Below are positions 26,015 through 33,016 of a DNA stretch of 64,000 nucleotides, piece by piece. A program made the position numbers and the translations under genes. Source of the DNA: JACVRW01 sp963803085 (GTDB lineage Bacteria; Actinomycetota; Thermoleophilia; Solirubrobacterales; Thermoleophilaceae); contig CAWDLE010000021.1 in NCBI GenBank assembly GCA_963803085.1, forward strand, positions 1 through 64,000, in the 5' to 3' direction. Every line of letters begins with the position of its first letter. Positions within the stretch are counted from its first letter, which is position 1. The notes beneath the pieces are model-generated. The model was given only the letters and a program-made list of their open reading frames with translations, was not told the DNA's origin and did not search any database.

Positions 26015-28569
26015 GCCGGGATCGCGTCCGCCGCCTTAACGCGCTCGTTGTCCGGGTCGAAGAGCGGCGTGGAGTCCGCGCACTCCACGGTCACCGGATA
26101 GCGCTCGGTCATGTACTCAACCGCCAGCTCCTGCCCGACGTTCGCGTACTCAGGCGGCAGGTAGGAGAGCAGGATGTGCTTGCCCACCGACGGGCCCGCG
26201 CCCGCGCTCGTGACATACGAGCGGCGGCCGTGCGAATCCACGAGCGGCTCGCCGGCGCGCGTGACGATCGGCTCGCCGCCGAGCATGTAGCGCTTCACGC
26301 CGCTCGCCGAGGTGTGGTCGTCCACCGTGAGCGTGCACATCACGGTTGCCGGCTCCTCCTCGCGGTGGCGGACATGCGCCTCCTTGCCCACGAAGTCCTG
26401 GTCCTTGACCTTGCCCCACGCCATACCGGCCTCGACCACGTTGTACTCGCCGTCGAGCTCGAAGCCGAATGCGCGGTAGCACTTCTCGAGCCGGCCGGTG
26501 GTGCCGTACACCCCGATGCCGGCCGGCACGATCCCGTGCGACTCGCCGGCCTCGGCGACCATGTCCCACAGCCGCGCCCCCTGCTCGATCGGCACGTACA
26601 GCTCCCAGCCGAGGTCGCCCACGTACGAGATGCGCGATGCGAGCACGCGCAGCGGCCCCATTTCGATGTCACGGCAGGTGGCGAATGGGAAGCCCTCATG
26701 CGACATGTCATCGCGCGTGAGCTCGCGCATGATGTCGCGAGCGCGCGGGCCCCAGAGCCCGAGCGTGGTCCAGCTCGACGTGAGGTCGAAGACCTGAGCA
26801 GTGCCGTCGTCCGGCAGGTGGTCGCGATAGCACTTCAGGTCGGCCATCCCGTGGGCACCGCCGGTGACCACTCGGAAGTGCTCGTCGCCGAGCCGCATCA
26901 CGGTCAGGTCCGAGCGGAAGCCGCCGTTCGGCGTGAGCACCGGCGTGTAGACCACCTTGCCGAGCTTGGCGTCCATCTGGCGCATCGAGACCTTCTGCAC
27001 GCACTCGAGTGCGCCCGGCCCCACGATGTCGAACACGCAGAAAGCGGTCAGGTCGAACATCGCGGCGCGGTCGCGCATCGCCAGGTGCTCAGCGTTGATG
27101 ATCGGCGACCACCAGCGCGAGTCCCACTCGGCCTCGCGATCATTTATCTGGTCCGCAAACTCCTCGAGGAGCGGGGCGTTCGACTCGTACCAGTGCGGGC
27201 GCTCCCAGCCGGCGGCCTCGTAGAACACCGCGCCCAGCGATTCTTCCCGTCCGTAGTAGGGCGAGAGGCGCACGCGGCGCGCCGACTCCCACTGCTCGCC
27301 GGGATGCACGATGCCGTACGTCTTGTTGAAGCCCTCAGCCGCGCGGCCCTGCACGTGCTCCGCGGTCTTCTGGTGCTCGTAGAAGCGAGCCACGTCGGAC
27401 GCCTGGAGGTCGATCTCGGGCTCGCCCTTCACCATCCACTCTGCGAGCGCGCGACCGACGCCCGGGCCCTCCTTCACCCACACGGCGGCGGCCGACCAGA
27501 GGCCACGCACCTCCGAGGTCTCGCCGAGGATCGGCAGCCCGTCGGGCGTGAGCGAGAGCAGACCGTTGATCGCATACTTGATGCCCACCGACTCGTCGCC
27601 GAGGATCTCCGGCACCAGCTCCAGCGCGTCCTCCATCTGCTGGACGAAGTCGTCCTGCGTGAAGGGCAGCTCGGTTGGGGTGGTCGCCGACTCCTCGATC
27701 GAGGGAATTTCGTCCGGATCGTGCAGGATCGGCCGGTGGGCGTACGAGCCGACCTCGAGGCCGCTGCCGTCCTGGCGCTCGTACATGTTCGTGTCCATGT
27801 CGCGGACGATCGGGAACTCGATCGCGCTCTTCGAGGTCTCGAAGCGCGGCACGGGGCCCACGTCGATCATCTGGTGCACCGCCGGGGTGAGCGGGATCGA
27901 CGCGCCTGCCATTCGCGCCAGCCGCGGGCTCCACACGCCGCAGGCGATCACCACGTACTCAGCCTCGACGTCACCGCGGTCGGTGCACACGCGTTTCACG
28001 CGCCCGCCCTCGGTGTCGATGCCGGTCACCTCGGTGTTCGCGGAGACCGTGAGTGCGCCCGCCTTCTGGGCCTCCTCGCGCATGAGCGTGCCCGCGCGCA
28101 GCGAGTCCACCACGCCCACACCCTTCGAGTAGAAGCCCCCGACGACAACGCTCTCGTCGACGAAGGGGACGAGCTCCTTGATCTCGGCGGGCGTCACGAG
28201 CGCGACGTCGTCGATGCCCCACGACTTTGCGGACGCCATCCGTCGGCGCAGCTCTTCCATCCGCTCCTCGGTACGTGCCACCTCGATGCCGCCGCATACG
28301 GTGAGCACGCCCAGCTCGTCGTACTGACGCACGCTGTCGGCCGTCAGGTCCGTCATCTCGCGCGAGTGGTCCACCGGGAAGATGAAGTTGGACGCGTGGC
28401 CGGTGGAGCCGCCCGGGTTCGGGAGCGGCCCCTTGTCGATCAGTACGAGGTCCTTCCAGCCGAGCCGCGCGAGGTGTCCGACGAGGCAGTTGCCCACTAT
28501 CCCGGCGCCGATGACGACTGCGCGCGCCTTCGGCGGCAGGGAACTCGCTGCTCCGGTCTCGTCTGCCAC
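26011..28569 (-). CDS. Dimethylglycine/sarcosine dehydrogenase-type flavoprotein fused to GcvT
   Basis: This flavoprotein of about 850 residues has an amino-terminal FAD oxidoreductase (VVIGAGIVGNCLVGHLARLG), then an FAO central domain, a folate-binding GCV_T domain and a GCV_T_C barrel. Within PNPGGSTGHASNF sits the His that carries covalent FAD in DMG and sarcosine dehydrogenases. It removes an N-methyl group and hands the carbon to tetrahydrofolate, giving methylene-THF. Electrons leave through the EtfAB/EtfD encoded immediately downstream. I prefer the GTG at VADETGAASS, preceded by GAGGTGA; a GTG three codons earlier is also possible. The shared operator TGATATATCA lies about 26-35 bases upstream. 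DMG versus sarcosine cannot be decided by sequence. Confidence 0.88.
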   Translation of the reverse strand: MADETGAASSLPPKARAVVIGAGIVGNCLVGHLARLGWKDLVLIDKGPLPNPGGSTGHASNFIFPVDHSREMTDLTADSVRQYDELGVLTVCGGIEVARTEERMEELRRRMASAKSWGIDDVALVTPAEIKELVPFVDESVVVGGFYSKGVGVVDSLRAGTLMREEAQKAGALTVSANTEVTGIDTEGGRVKRVCTDRGDVEAEYVVIACGVWSPRLARMAGASIPLTPAVHQMIDVGPVPRFETSKSAIEFPIVRDMDTNMYERQDGSGLEVGSYAHRPILHDPDEIPSIEESATTPTELPFTQDDFVQQMEDALELVPEILGDESVGIKYAINGLLSLTPDGLPILGETSEVRGLWSAAAVWVKEGPGVGRALAEWMVKGEPEIDLQASDVARFYEHQKTAEHVQGRAAEGFNKTYGIVHPGEQWESARRVRLSPYYGREESLGAVFYEAAGWERPHWYESNAPLLEEFADQINDREAEWDSRWWSPIINAEHLAMRDRAAMFDLTAFCVFDIVGPGALECVQKVSMRQMDAKLGKVVYTPVLTPNGGFRSDLTVMRLGDEHFRVVTGGAHGMADLKCYRDHLPDDGTAQVFDLTSSWTTLGLWGPRARDIMRELTRDDMSHEGFPFATCRDIEMGPLRVLASRISYVGDLGWELYVPIEQGARLWDMVAEAGESHGIVPAGIGVYGTTGRLEKCYRAFGFELDGEYNVVEAGMAWGKVKDQDFVGKEAHVRHREEEPATVMCTLTVDDHTSASGVKRYMLGGEPIVTRAGEPLVDSHGRRSYVTSAGAGPSVGKHILLSYLPPEYANVGQELAVEYMTERYPVTVECADSTPLFDPDNERVKAADAIPA

Positions 28570-28604
28570 AGGGATCACCTCGGGGTTGGGGCTGGCCAGG
28601 AGTC

Positions 28605-28614
28605 TGATATATCA
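28605..28614. promoter_or_regulatory. TGATATATCA operator between dehydrogenase and 245-aa genes
   Basis: This exact copy sits between divergent operons. On the plus strand the start ATG of the 245-residue gene follows after only five bases, again fitting an extended -10 of a leaderless transcript. On the minus strand the dehydrogenase gene starts 26-35 bases away and has a Shine-Dalgarno. One repressor dimer could control both. Confidence 0.75.
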
Positions 28615-28619
28615 CACGG

Positions 28620-29357
28620 ATGCACTCGTCGCGCGAGCTCAGCAGCTCGTCCTTCGAGATCGAGGTCGGCGGCGTCGCGACCCCGCTCGAGGGGCTGTTC
28701 GAGGGGTTCGGTGAGCAGGACCGGCTGGGGGTGGTGCTGACCCGGCCGTGCGGGGCAGTCGGCGCGAGCGCGCTCATCACGGCGACGATCACCGCCTTCT
28801 ACGACATTCAGCGCGCCCGCGGGCCCGACTTCGTCGTCTATCCCGACTACTTCCTGTTCCACGTCGACCGGCCACTCGGCGACCACGCGCGGCTCGACGT
28901 CTGGCCGCGGCACAAGGAGGTCGTGGTGCCGGCCGACGCCGACCGCCTGCTCGAAGCCGTCAACGATCGGGCCGTGACGCGGCTGGTGGTCGAAGACGGC
29001 GCCGCGGGCGAGCCTCCGTCCGACCCGGCCGCGCGGGCGAGCGCCCGCAGCCGCATCCAGACCTGTCTGGCGTACTCGCCGTCGGGCCGCGTGGAAGACG
29101 CCGACGTCCGGATCGCCGGCAACCCGGTGACCGAGGGCTACGTCGAGGCGATCCTGGACCCGGAGGCGCGCATCGCCAGGCTCCGCGCTGAGGGCGAGGA
29201 GGAGCGTGCGGATGCGATCGCCGCCCGCGCCGGCGAGGTCGACCGGGACTCGCGGCAGCGCGTGCTCGCCGGACGGCGCGACCTGGTCGAGGACGGCGTG
29301 CCGGTGGAGACCTACCGGCGGATCGGTCTCGACGAGGCGCTCGGGCGGCTGGGTTGA
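28620..29357 (+). CDS. Unknown 245-residue protein in methylated-amine regulon
   Basis: I do not recognise a family. The protein is soluble and acidic. It has a compact first half (FEIEVGGVATPLEGLFEGFG, TRPCGAVGASALITATITAFYDIQ, FVVYPDYFLFHVDRPLGDHARLDVWPRH kept as separate segments) and a charged, helical second half (DPEARIARLRAEGEEERADA). It is the first gene after a shared operator, with five bases between site and ATG and no room for a Shine-Dalgarno. It precedes metF and the DmdA-like gene. Co-regulation with the betaine importer and DMG dehydrogenase argues for a role in the same pathway. No catalytic motif is obvious. Confidence 0.7.
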   Translation: MHSSRELSSSSFEIEVGGVATPLEGLFEGFGEQDRLGVVLTRPCGAVGASALITATITAFYDIQRARGPDFVVYPDYFLFHVDRPLGDHARLDVWPRHKEVVVPADADRLLEAVNDRAVTRLVVEDGAAGEPPSDPAARASARSRIQTCLAYSPSGRVEDADVRIAGNPVTEGYVEAILDPEARIARLRAEGEEERADAIAARAGEVDRDSRQRVLAGRRDLVEDGVPVETYRRIGLDEALGRLG

Positions 29358-29360
29358 CGC

Positions 29361-29402
29361 CGAGCCCCGGAACTGAGTTTGACCCCCGAGCCCGGTAACT
29401 GA
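29361..29402 (+). repeat. Imperfect direct repeat leading into operator
   Basis: CGAGCCCCGGAACTGA at 29361-29376 is repeated as CGAGCCCGGTAACTGA at 29387-29402. The TGA of the second copy is the first half of the TGATATATCA site. It fills the gap between the 245-residue gene and metF and could be a -35-region or activator site. Function unknown. Confidence 0.4.
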
Positions 29403-29409
29403 TATATCA
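29400..29409. promoter_or_regulatory. TGATATATCA operator upstream of metF-like gene
   Basis: This fourth exact copy is here extended to the full 12-bp palindrome CTGATATATCAG. A GTG six bases downstream begins an 11-codon reading frame that runs into the metF start, matching the 5-7 base spacing seen at two other copies. It marks a separate promoter for the metF / DmdA-like genes. Confidence 0.72.
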
Positions 29410-29415
29410 GGACGC

Positions 29416-29451
29416 GTGCCGCCTCAGGTGCCCCCCGCCGTCGCCCGATGA
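29416..29451 (+). other. Putative 11-codon leaderless leader peptide
   Basis: GTG, six bases after the operator, begins VPPQVPPAVAR and stops at TGA within ATGA, whose ATG is the metF start. Two Pro-Pro pairs could slow ribosomes. This would couple or attenuate metF translation, which otherwise lacks a Shine-Dalgarno. The evidence is the conserved operator-to-start spacing only. Confidence 0.35.
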
Positions 29452-30338
29452 CCATGCCGGATGTCCGATCGCCGGAGCGCTCGTCCGCGGCCGGCCCGTC
29501 GCTGGTCGAGGCGCTCGAGCGGCCGCGCTACGAGATCCTGCCGCTCGACGGCATCGCCGACGAGGTGCTCGAGCACGTGCCCGCGGGCCGCAAGATCACA
29601 ATTACGTCCTCGCCGTCTCGGGGGCTCGAGGCCACGCTCGGCTTGGCCGAGCAGCTCGCGCCGCGCGGCTACGAGGTCGTGCCGCACCTGGCGGCTCGGC
29701 TGATCGCGGACCACGCACATCTCGAGGAGGTCGTCCTCCGACTGCGAAACGTGGGGGTGCGCGAGGCCTTCGTCATCGCTGGCGACGCGCGCCAGCCGGC
29801 GGGCGAGTTCGAGGGCGCCGCCGAGCTCCTCTCCGCCATGGCCGAGCTCCCCGAACGGCTCGCCGAGGTGGGCATCTCTGGCTACCCCGAGAGCCACCAC
29901 TTCATCAGTGACGAGACCACGATCGAGGCGATGTTCGAGAAGGAGCCGAGAGCGACCTACATCGTCAGCCAGATCTGCTTCGACGCGGACGTGATCCGCA
30001 CCTGGATCCGGCGCGTGCGCGAGCGCGGAACCTTCCTGCCGATCTGGATCGGCGTTCCCGGCGCGGTGGAGACCCGCAAGCTGCTCCGAACCTCGCTGCG
30101 GATCGGGCTGGGGCAGTCGGTCCGCTTCCTGCGCGGGCAGCGTGGCATGCTCCGCCGCTTCCTGGGGCCGCGCACCTACACGCCCACCGAGCTGCTGATC
30201 GCGCTCGCCCCATCCTTCGCAGACCCGGCCGCCAAGGTCGGTGGAGTCCACGTGTACACCTTCAATGAGATCAAAGAGACGGAAACCTGGCGGCGGCAGC
30301 TCGTCGACCGCCTGAAGAACCAGGAGGAGACCCCTTGA
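29448..30338 (+). CDS. metF: Methylenetetrahydrofolate reductase family protein
   Basis: The 296-residue product has the TIM-barrel pattern of MTHFR. Visible parts are KITITSSPSRGLEATLGLAEQL (first strand and helix), VPHLAARLI, REAFVIAGD, the ISGYPESHHF segment near the middle and IVSQICFDADVI ... FLPIWIGVPGAVE. It interconverts methyl- and methylene-tetrahydrofolate with a flavin. Next to a folate methyltransferase-like gene it would oxidise methyl-THF made during demethylation. It is divergent from biosynthetic MetF and lacks the usual amino-terminal residues. ATG at the ATGA overlap is chosen; a second ATG two codons later is possible. The next gene overlaps by four bases. Confidence 0.82.
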   Translation: MTMPDVRSPERSSAAGPSLVEALERPRYEILPLDGIADEVLEHVPAGRKITITSSPSRGLEATLGLAEQLAPRGYEVVPHLAARLIADHAHLEEVVLRLRNVGVREAFVIAGDARQPAGEFEGAAELLSAMAELPERLAEVGISGYPESHHFISDETTIEAMFEKEPRATYIVSQICFDADVIRTWIRRVRERGTFLPIWIGVPGAVETRKLLRTSLRIGLGQSVRFLRGQRGMLRRFLGPRTYTPTELLIALAPSFADPAAKVGGVHVYTFNEIKETETWRRQLVDRLKNQEETP

Positions 30339-31531
30339 CACAGGTGAACGAGCACCCGGAGATCCTGCTCTATTCGCGACTCCGCAAGTCGCCGTACTTC
30401 TACGCGTCACGCCGCCACGGCATCGCGATGTACAGCGTCTACAACCACACCTACCACCCGCGGCATTACGGCGACCCGGTCGAGGAGTACTGGCACCTCC
30501 TGAACGGGGTCACGCTGTGGGACGTAGGCGTTGAGCGTCAGATCGAGATCAGCGGACCGGACGCCTTCGAGTTCACCAACCTGCTCGTGGCGCGCGACCT
30601 GAACAAGTGCGCGGTCGAGCAGTGCAAGTACGTCTTCCTCTGCCTTCCCGACGGCGGGATCATCAACGACCCCGTCCTGTTGCGGCTCGAGGAGAACCGC
30701 TTCTGGCTCTCGCTCGCCGACAGCGACGTGGAGCTGTGGGCACGCGGCGTGGCCTACAAGTCGGGACACGACGTGACGATCAAGGAGATCGACGTTGGGC
30801 CGGTGCAGGTGCAGGGGCCGAAATCGAAGGACGTGATGGTCGATCTCTTCGGCGACAGCATCCTCGAGATCCCCTACTACTACCTGCGCCCTTACGAGCT
30901 CGACGGAATGAAGGTGCTCGTCTCGCGGACCGGCTACACGGCCGAGCTCGGCTTCGAGATCTACCTGTACGAGGCGAGCAAGAACGGGGTCAAGCTCTGG
31001 GACGCGGTGCTCGAGGCGGGTAAGCCGCACGGGCTCGAGGTGATCGGGCCGTGCCACATCCGCCGCATCGAGGGCGGCATCCTCGCCCTCGGCCCCACCT
31101 GTGACATGTGGTACGACACGAATCCCTACGAGGTCGGGATGGGCTACGACTGGATGGTCGACCTCGAGTCGGGCACCGACTTCATCGGGCACGAGGCCTT
31201 GACGAAGATCAAGGCCGAGGGCCCCAAGCGCAAGCTGGTGGGCGTCGAGATCGGCGGCGAGGGGCTCGGGTCGTACAACGACGGCTCGATGGTCGACGTC
31301 TTCCCGGTCCACAAGGACGGCAGCCGCATCGGGAAGGTCACGTCGGCCTGCTTCTCGCCGCGGCTCGAGAAGAACATCGGCTACGCGATGGTGCCGATCG
31401 AGCATTCCGACCTCGGCACGGAGCTCGAGGTCGAGCGGCCGGAGGGCGTGACCTCCGCGGTCGTCGTAGAGAAGCCGTTCATCGACCCGAAGAAGGAGAC
31501 GCCGAAGCAGGAGCTGGCCGCGAGCTCGTAA
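30335..31531 (+). CDS. DmdA/GcvT-like folate-dependent demethylase (aminomethyltransferase family)
   Basis: The 398-residue protein has the GcvT fold. It closely follows the DMSP demethylase DmdA pattern in LWDVGVERQIEISGPDAFEF, ARDLNKCAVEQCKYVFL, GGIINDPVLLRL (Asp112) and FWLSLADSDVELWARGVA. DmdA moves a methyl group from dimethylsulfoniopropionate to tetrahydrofolate. The neighbours here (MetF, DMG dehydrogenase, betaine importer) make glycine betaine an equally good substrate guess. The start is TTG, supported by AGGAGGAGA seven bases upstream and a TTGA overlap with metF. The residues that separate DmdA from its relatives cannot be judged without alignment. Confidence 0.85.
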   Translation: MTQVNEHPEILLYSRLRKSPYFYASRRHGIAMYSVYNHTYHPRHYGDPVEEYWHLLNGVTLWDVGVERQIEISGPDAFEFTNLLVARDLNKCAVEQCKYVFLCLPDGGIINDPVLLRLEENRFWLSLADSDVELWARGVAYKSGHDVTIKEIDVGPVQVQGPKSKDVMVDLFGDSILEIPYYYLRPYELDGMKVLVSRTGYTAELGFEIYLYEASKNGVKLWDAVLEAGKPHGLEVIGPCHIRRIEGGILALGPTCDMWYDTNPYEVGMGYDWMVDLESGTDFIGHEALTKIKAEGPKRKLVGVEIGGEGLGSYNDGSMVDVFPVHKDGSRIGKVTSACFSPRLEKNIGYAMVPIEHSDLGTELEVERPEGVTSAVVVEKPFIDPKKETPKQELAASS

Positions 31532-31558
31532 GCGAGCGGCCGGCGTGCTGCTGATCGG

Positions 31559-31843
31559 CTAGAGCTGCCGGGACGACCAGAGCAGGGCGGCAAGTATCAC
31601 CGTGGTGAGCCCGATGACCAGCCCGACAATCCAGCCGGCGACGTCCTGTCCCACGAGCACCGCGCCGAGAGCCACGGCGATGCCGACAATGCCGCTGGTT
31701 GCAACCAGGCGCATGGTGCCGCGCTCCAACCTCGTGCGGCGGCGCTCGCGGGCCGGCACCATGCCCTGAGGCGACTCGACGCGCCGAGTCTCGCGGCTGC
31801 GTCGGCGGGCCTCGCGAGTGTCGCCGGGGTCTGAGGCTTGCAC
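31559..31843 (-). CDS. Small two-helix membrane protein with basic amino end
   Basis: This 94-residue product has a 45-residue Arg-rich soluble start (REARRRSRETRRVES) followed by two helices (about 45-62 and 68-88) and a short tail. It is convergent to the DmdA-like gene with 27 bases between and lies five bases after the next minus-strand gene, so it is probably the end of a three-gene transcript. No family recognised. Confidence 0.6.
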   Translation of the reverse strand: MQASDPGDTREARRRSRETRRVESPQGMVPARERRRTRLERGTMRLVATSGIVGIAVALGAVLVGQDVAGWIVGLVIGLTTVILAALLWSSRQL

Positions 31844-31848
31844 GCCCG

Positions 31849-32307
31849 CTAGGACTCGCGTTTGTGAGCGCCGCGTCGGTGCGTCAGACCATCGAGCAAG
31901 ACCTCGATCGGCGACCGCCGAGTTGTCTTTTCGAGCTCCTCGCGTACTTGGCGGACCTCATCGGTAGCCGCGGAGACCCGGTTGGACGCCGAGCTGAGCT
32001 CGCGTGCCACCTCGCCGAGCGCCTTGGCGGTCCGGACGACGCCGTTCTTGCGCCCGACCGGCACGCCGAGAACCCTGCGCTGCGGAGCGAGGAGCGCAGT
32101 CACACCGCGGCTCTTTGACCTCGCCCGGGATCCCAACACAAGCCCGCCGGCCAAGCCGGCTGCGGTCGCTCCCGCCGTGAGCATCGGACCCTTGGCCTTG
32201 CGAGCCGCCGTCGCGATGGAGTCACCGGTGTCCTTGGCCTTGGCCACGGCGCTTGACGCCGAGCTCCCGTTGGCTGCCTGCGTCGATCGCGTCTTGGTCG
32301 CTGCCAT
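31849..32307 (-). CDS. Hypothetical protein with hydrophobic hairpin and coiled tail
   Basis: The 152-residue protein has a Ser/Ala/Lys-rich amino end. A glycine-rich hydrophobic segment (MLTAGATAAGLAGGLVLGSR) follows, then a basic stretch and an amphipathic helix (EVARELSSASNRVSAATDEV) ending RSPIEVLLDGLTHRRG. It has the same layout as the next protein upstream, which carries AVAVGAAAVGVAGGLALNRR then a similar helix, so the two are tandem paralogues. The start is two bases from the stop of that gene. Function unknown. Confidence 0.6.
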   Translation of the reverse strand: MAATKTRSTQAANGSSASSAVAKAKDTGDSIATAARKAKGPMLTAGATAAGLAGGLVLGSRARSKSRGVTALLAPQRRVLGVPVGRKNGVVRTAKALGEVARELSSASNRVSAATDEVRQVREELEKTTRRSPIEVLLDGLTHRRGAHKRES

Positions 32308-32309
32308 GG

Positions 32310-32906
32310 CTAGCCCAGAATCTTTCCGATGCGCTCCGCCTGGTCACCCACGCGCTCGATGTCCTTGGACACGGTCTTCGACGTCTGGCCGAACTGCTTG
32401 CTTGCCTTGCCCACGCTCTTGGCGACCGACTTGACGTCGAGATCGGGCAGCTTCGCCTTGCCCATCGAACGCGGCAGGGTCACACCGAGGACCTTCGTGC
32501 GTCGCGTGCGGCGATTGAGCGCCAACCCGCCTGCGACCCCCACCGCGGCAGCGCCCACGGCAACCGCCGGTCCGCTGGCCTTGCTTGCAACGTTCTTGAC
32601 CGTCCCGACAATGCCCTTGCCGTTCTGGCCCGCGCTGCTGCGGCTTGAACCTCCGCCGTTGCGCGTGCTCGCCTTGCTTCGGGTCTGCGGGCTGCGCTTC
32701 GCGGTCGAGCGCGAGGCGTTGCTGCGAGCGCGCGTCGAAGCTGCCGACTTCGAACGGGACGAGCCGCCCGAGGAGCGCGACGCGCCATTGCCAGATCCAC
32801 TGCTGCCGGAGCGAGAGGACCGGCTCGCCTTGGCTTTCGAGGCCGAACCGTTGGACGTGCTGCTCTTGCTCTGCCTCTTGGCTGAAGCCGACTTGCTGGT
32901 TGCCAT
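32310..32906 (-). CDS. Ser/Lys/Arg-rich H1-like protein with hydrophobic segment
   Basis: The first 90 residues of this 198-residue protein are almost only Ser, Lys, Arg, Ala and Gly (MATSKSASAKRQSKSS ...), like the low-complexity tails of bacterial histone H1-like proteins. A glycine-rich hydrophobic segment follows (AVAVGAAAVGVAGGLALNRR). The end is an amphipathic helix with KSVAKSVGKASKQFGQTSK. The ATG is preceded by GGAAGGG; an ATG nine codons earlier is possible. It could tether DNA or polyanions at a membrane, or be a granule-coat protein like PhaF-type phasins. Both are inference. Confidence 0.6.
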   Translation of the reverse strand: MATSKSASAKRQSKSSTSNGSASKAKASRSSRSGSSGSGNGASRSSGGSSRSKSAASTRARSNASRSTAKRSPQTRSKASTRNGGGSSRSSAGQNGKGIVGTVKNVASKASGPAVAVGAAAVGVAGGLALNRRTRRTKVLGVTLPRSMGKAKLPDLDVKSVAKSVGKASKQFGQTSKTVSKDIERVGDQAERIGKILG

Positions 32907-33016
32907 CCGTGACACCCTTCCAATCGAGAACATCTGTTTCCCTCGTTCGGGGTACCCACTTGGGGATGCATTAACCAATATGTGCAGGGGATTGCAGAGG
33001 GCATAGGATCCGCGCC

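Noticed and set aside
26176..28740. Long plus-strand open frame of about 850 codons
   Set aside because: It is antisense to the DMG-dehydrogenase gene, His/Arg/Val-rich with no domain, and reflects the GC-biased third positions.
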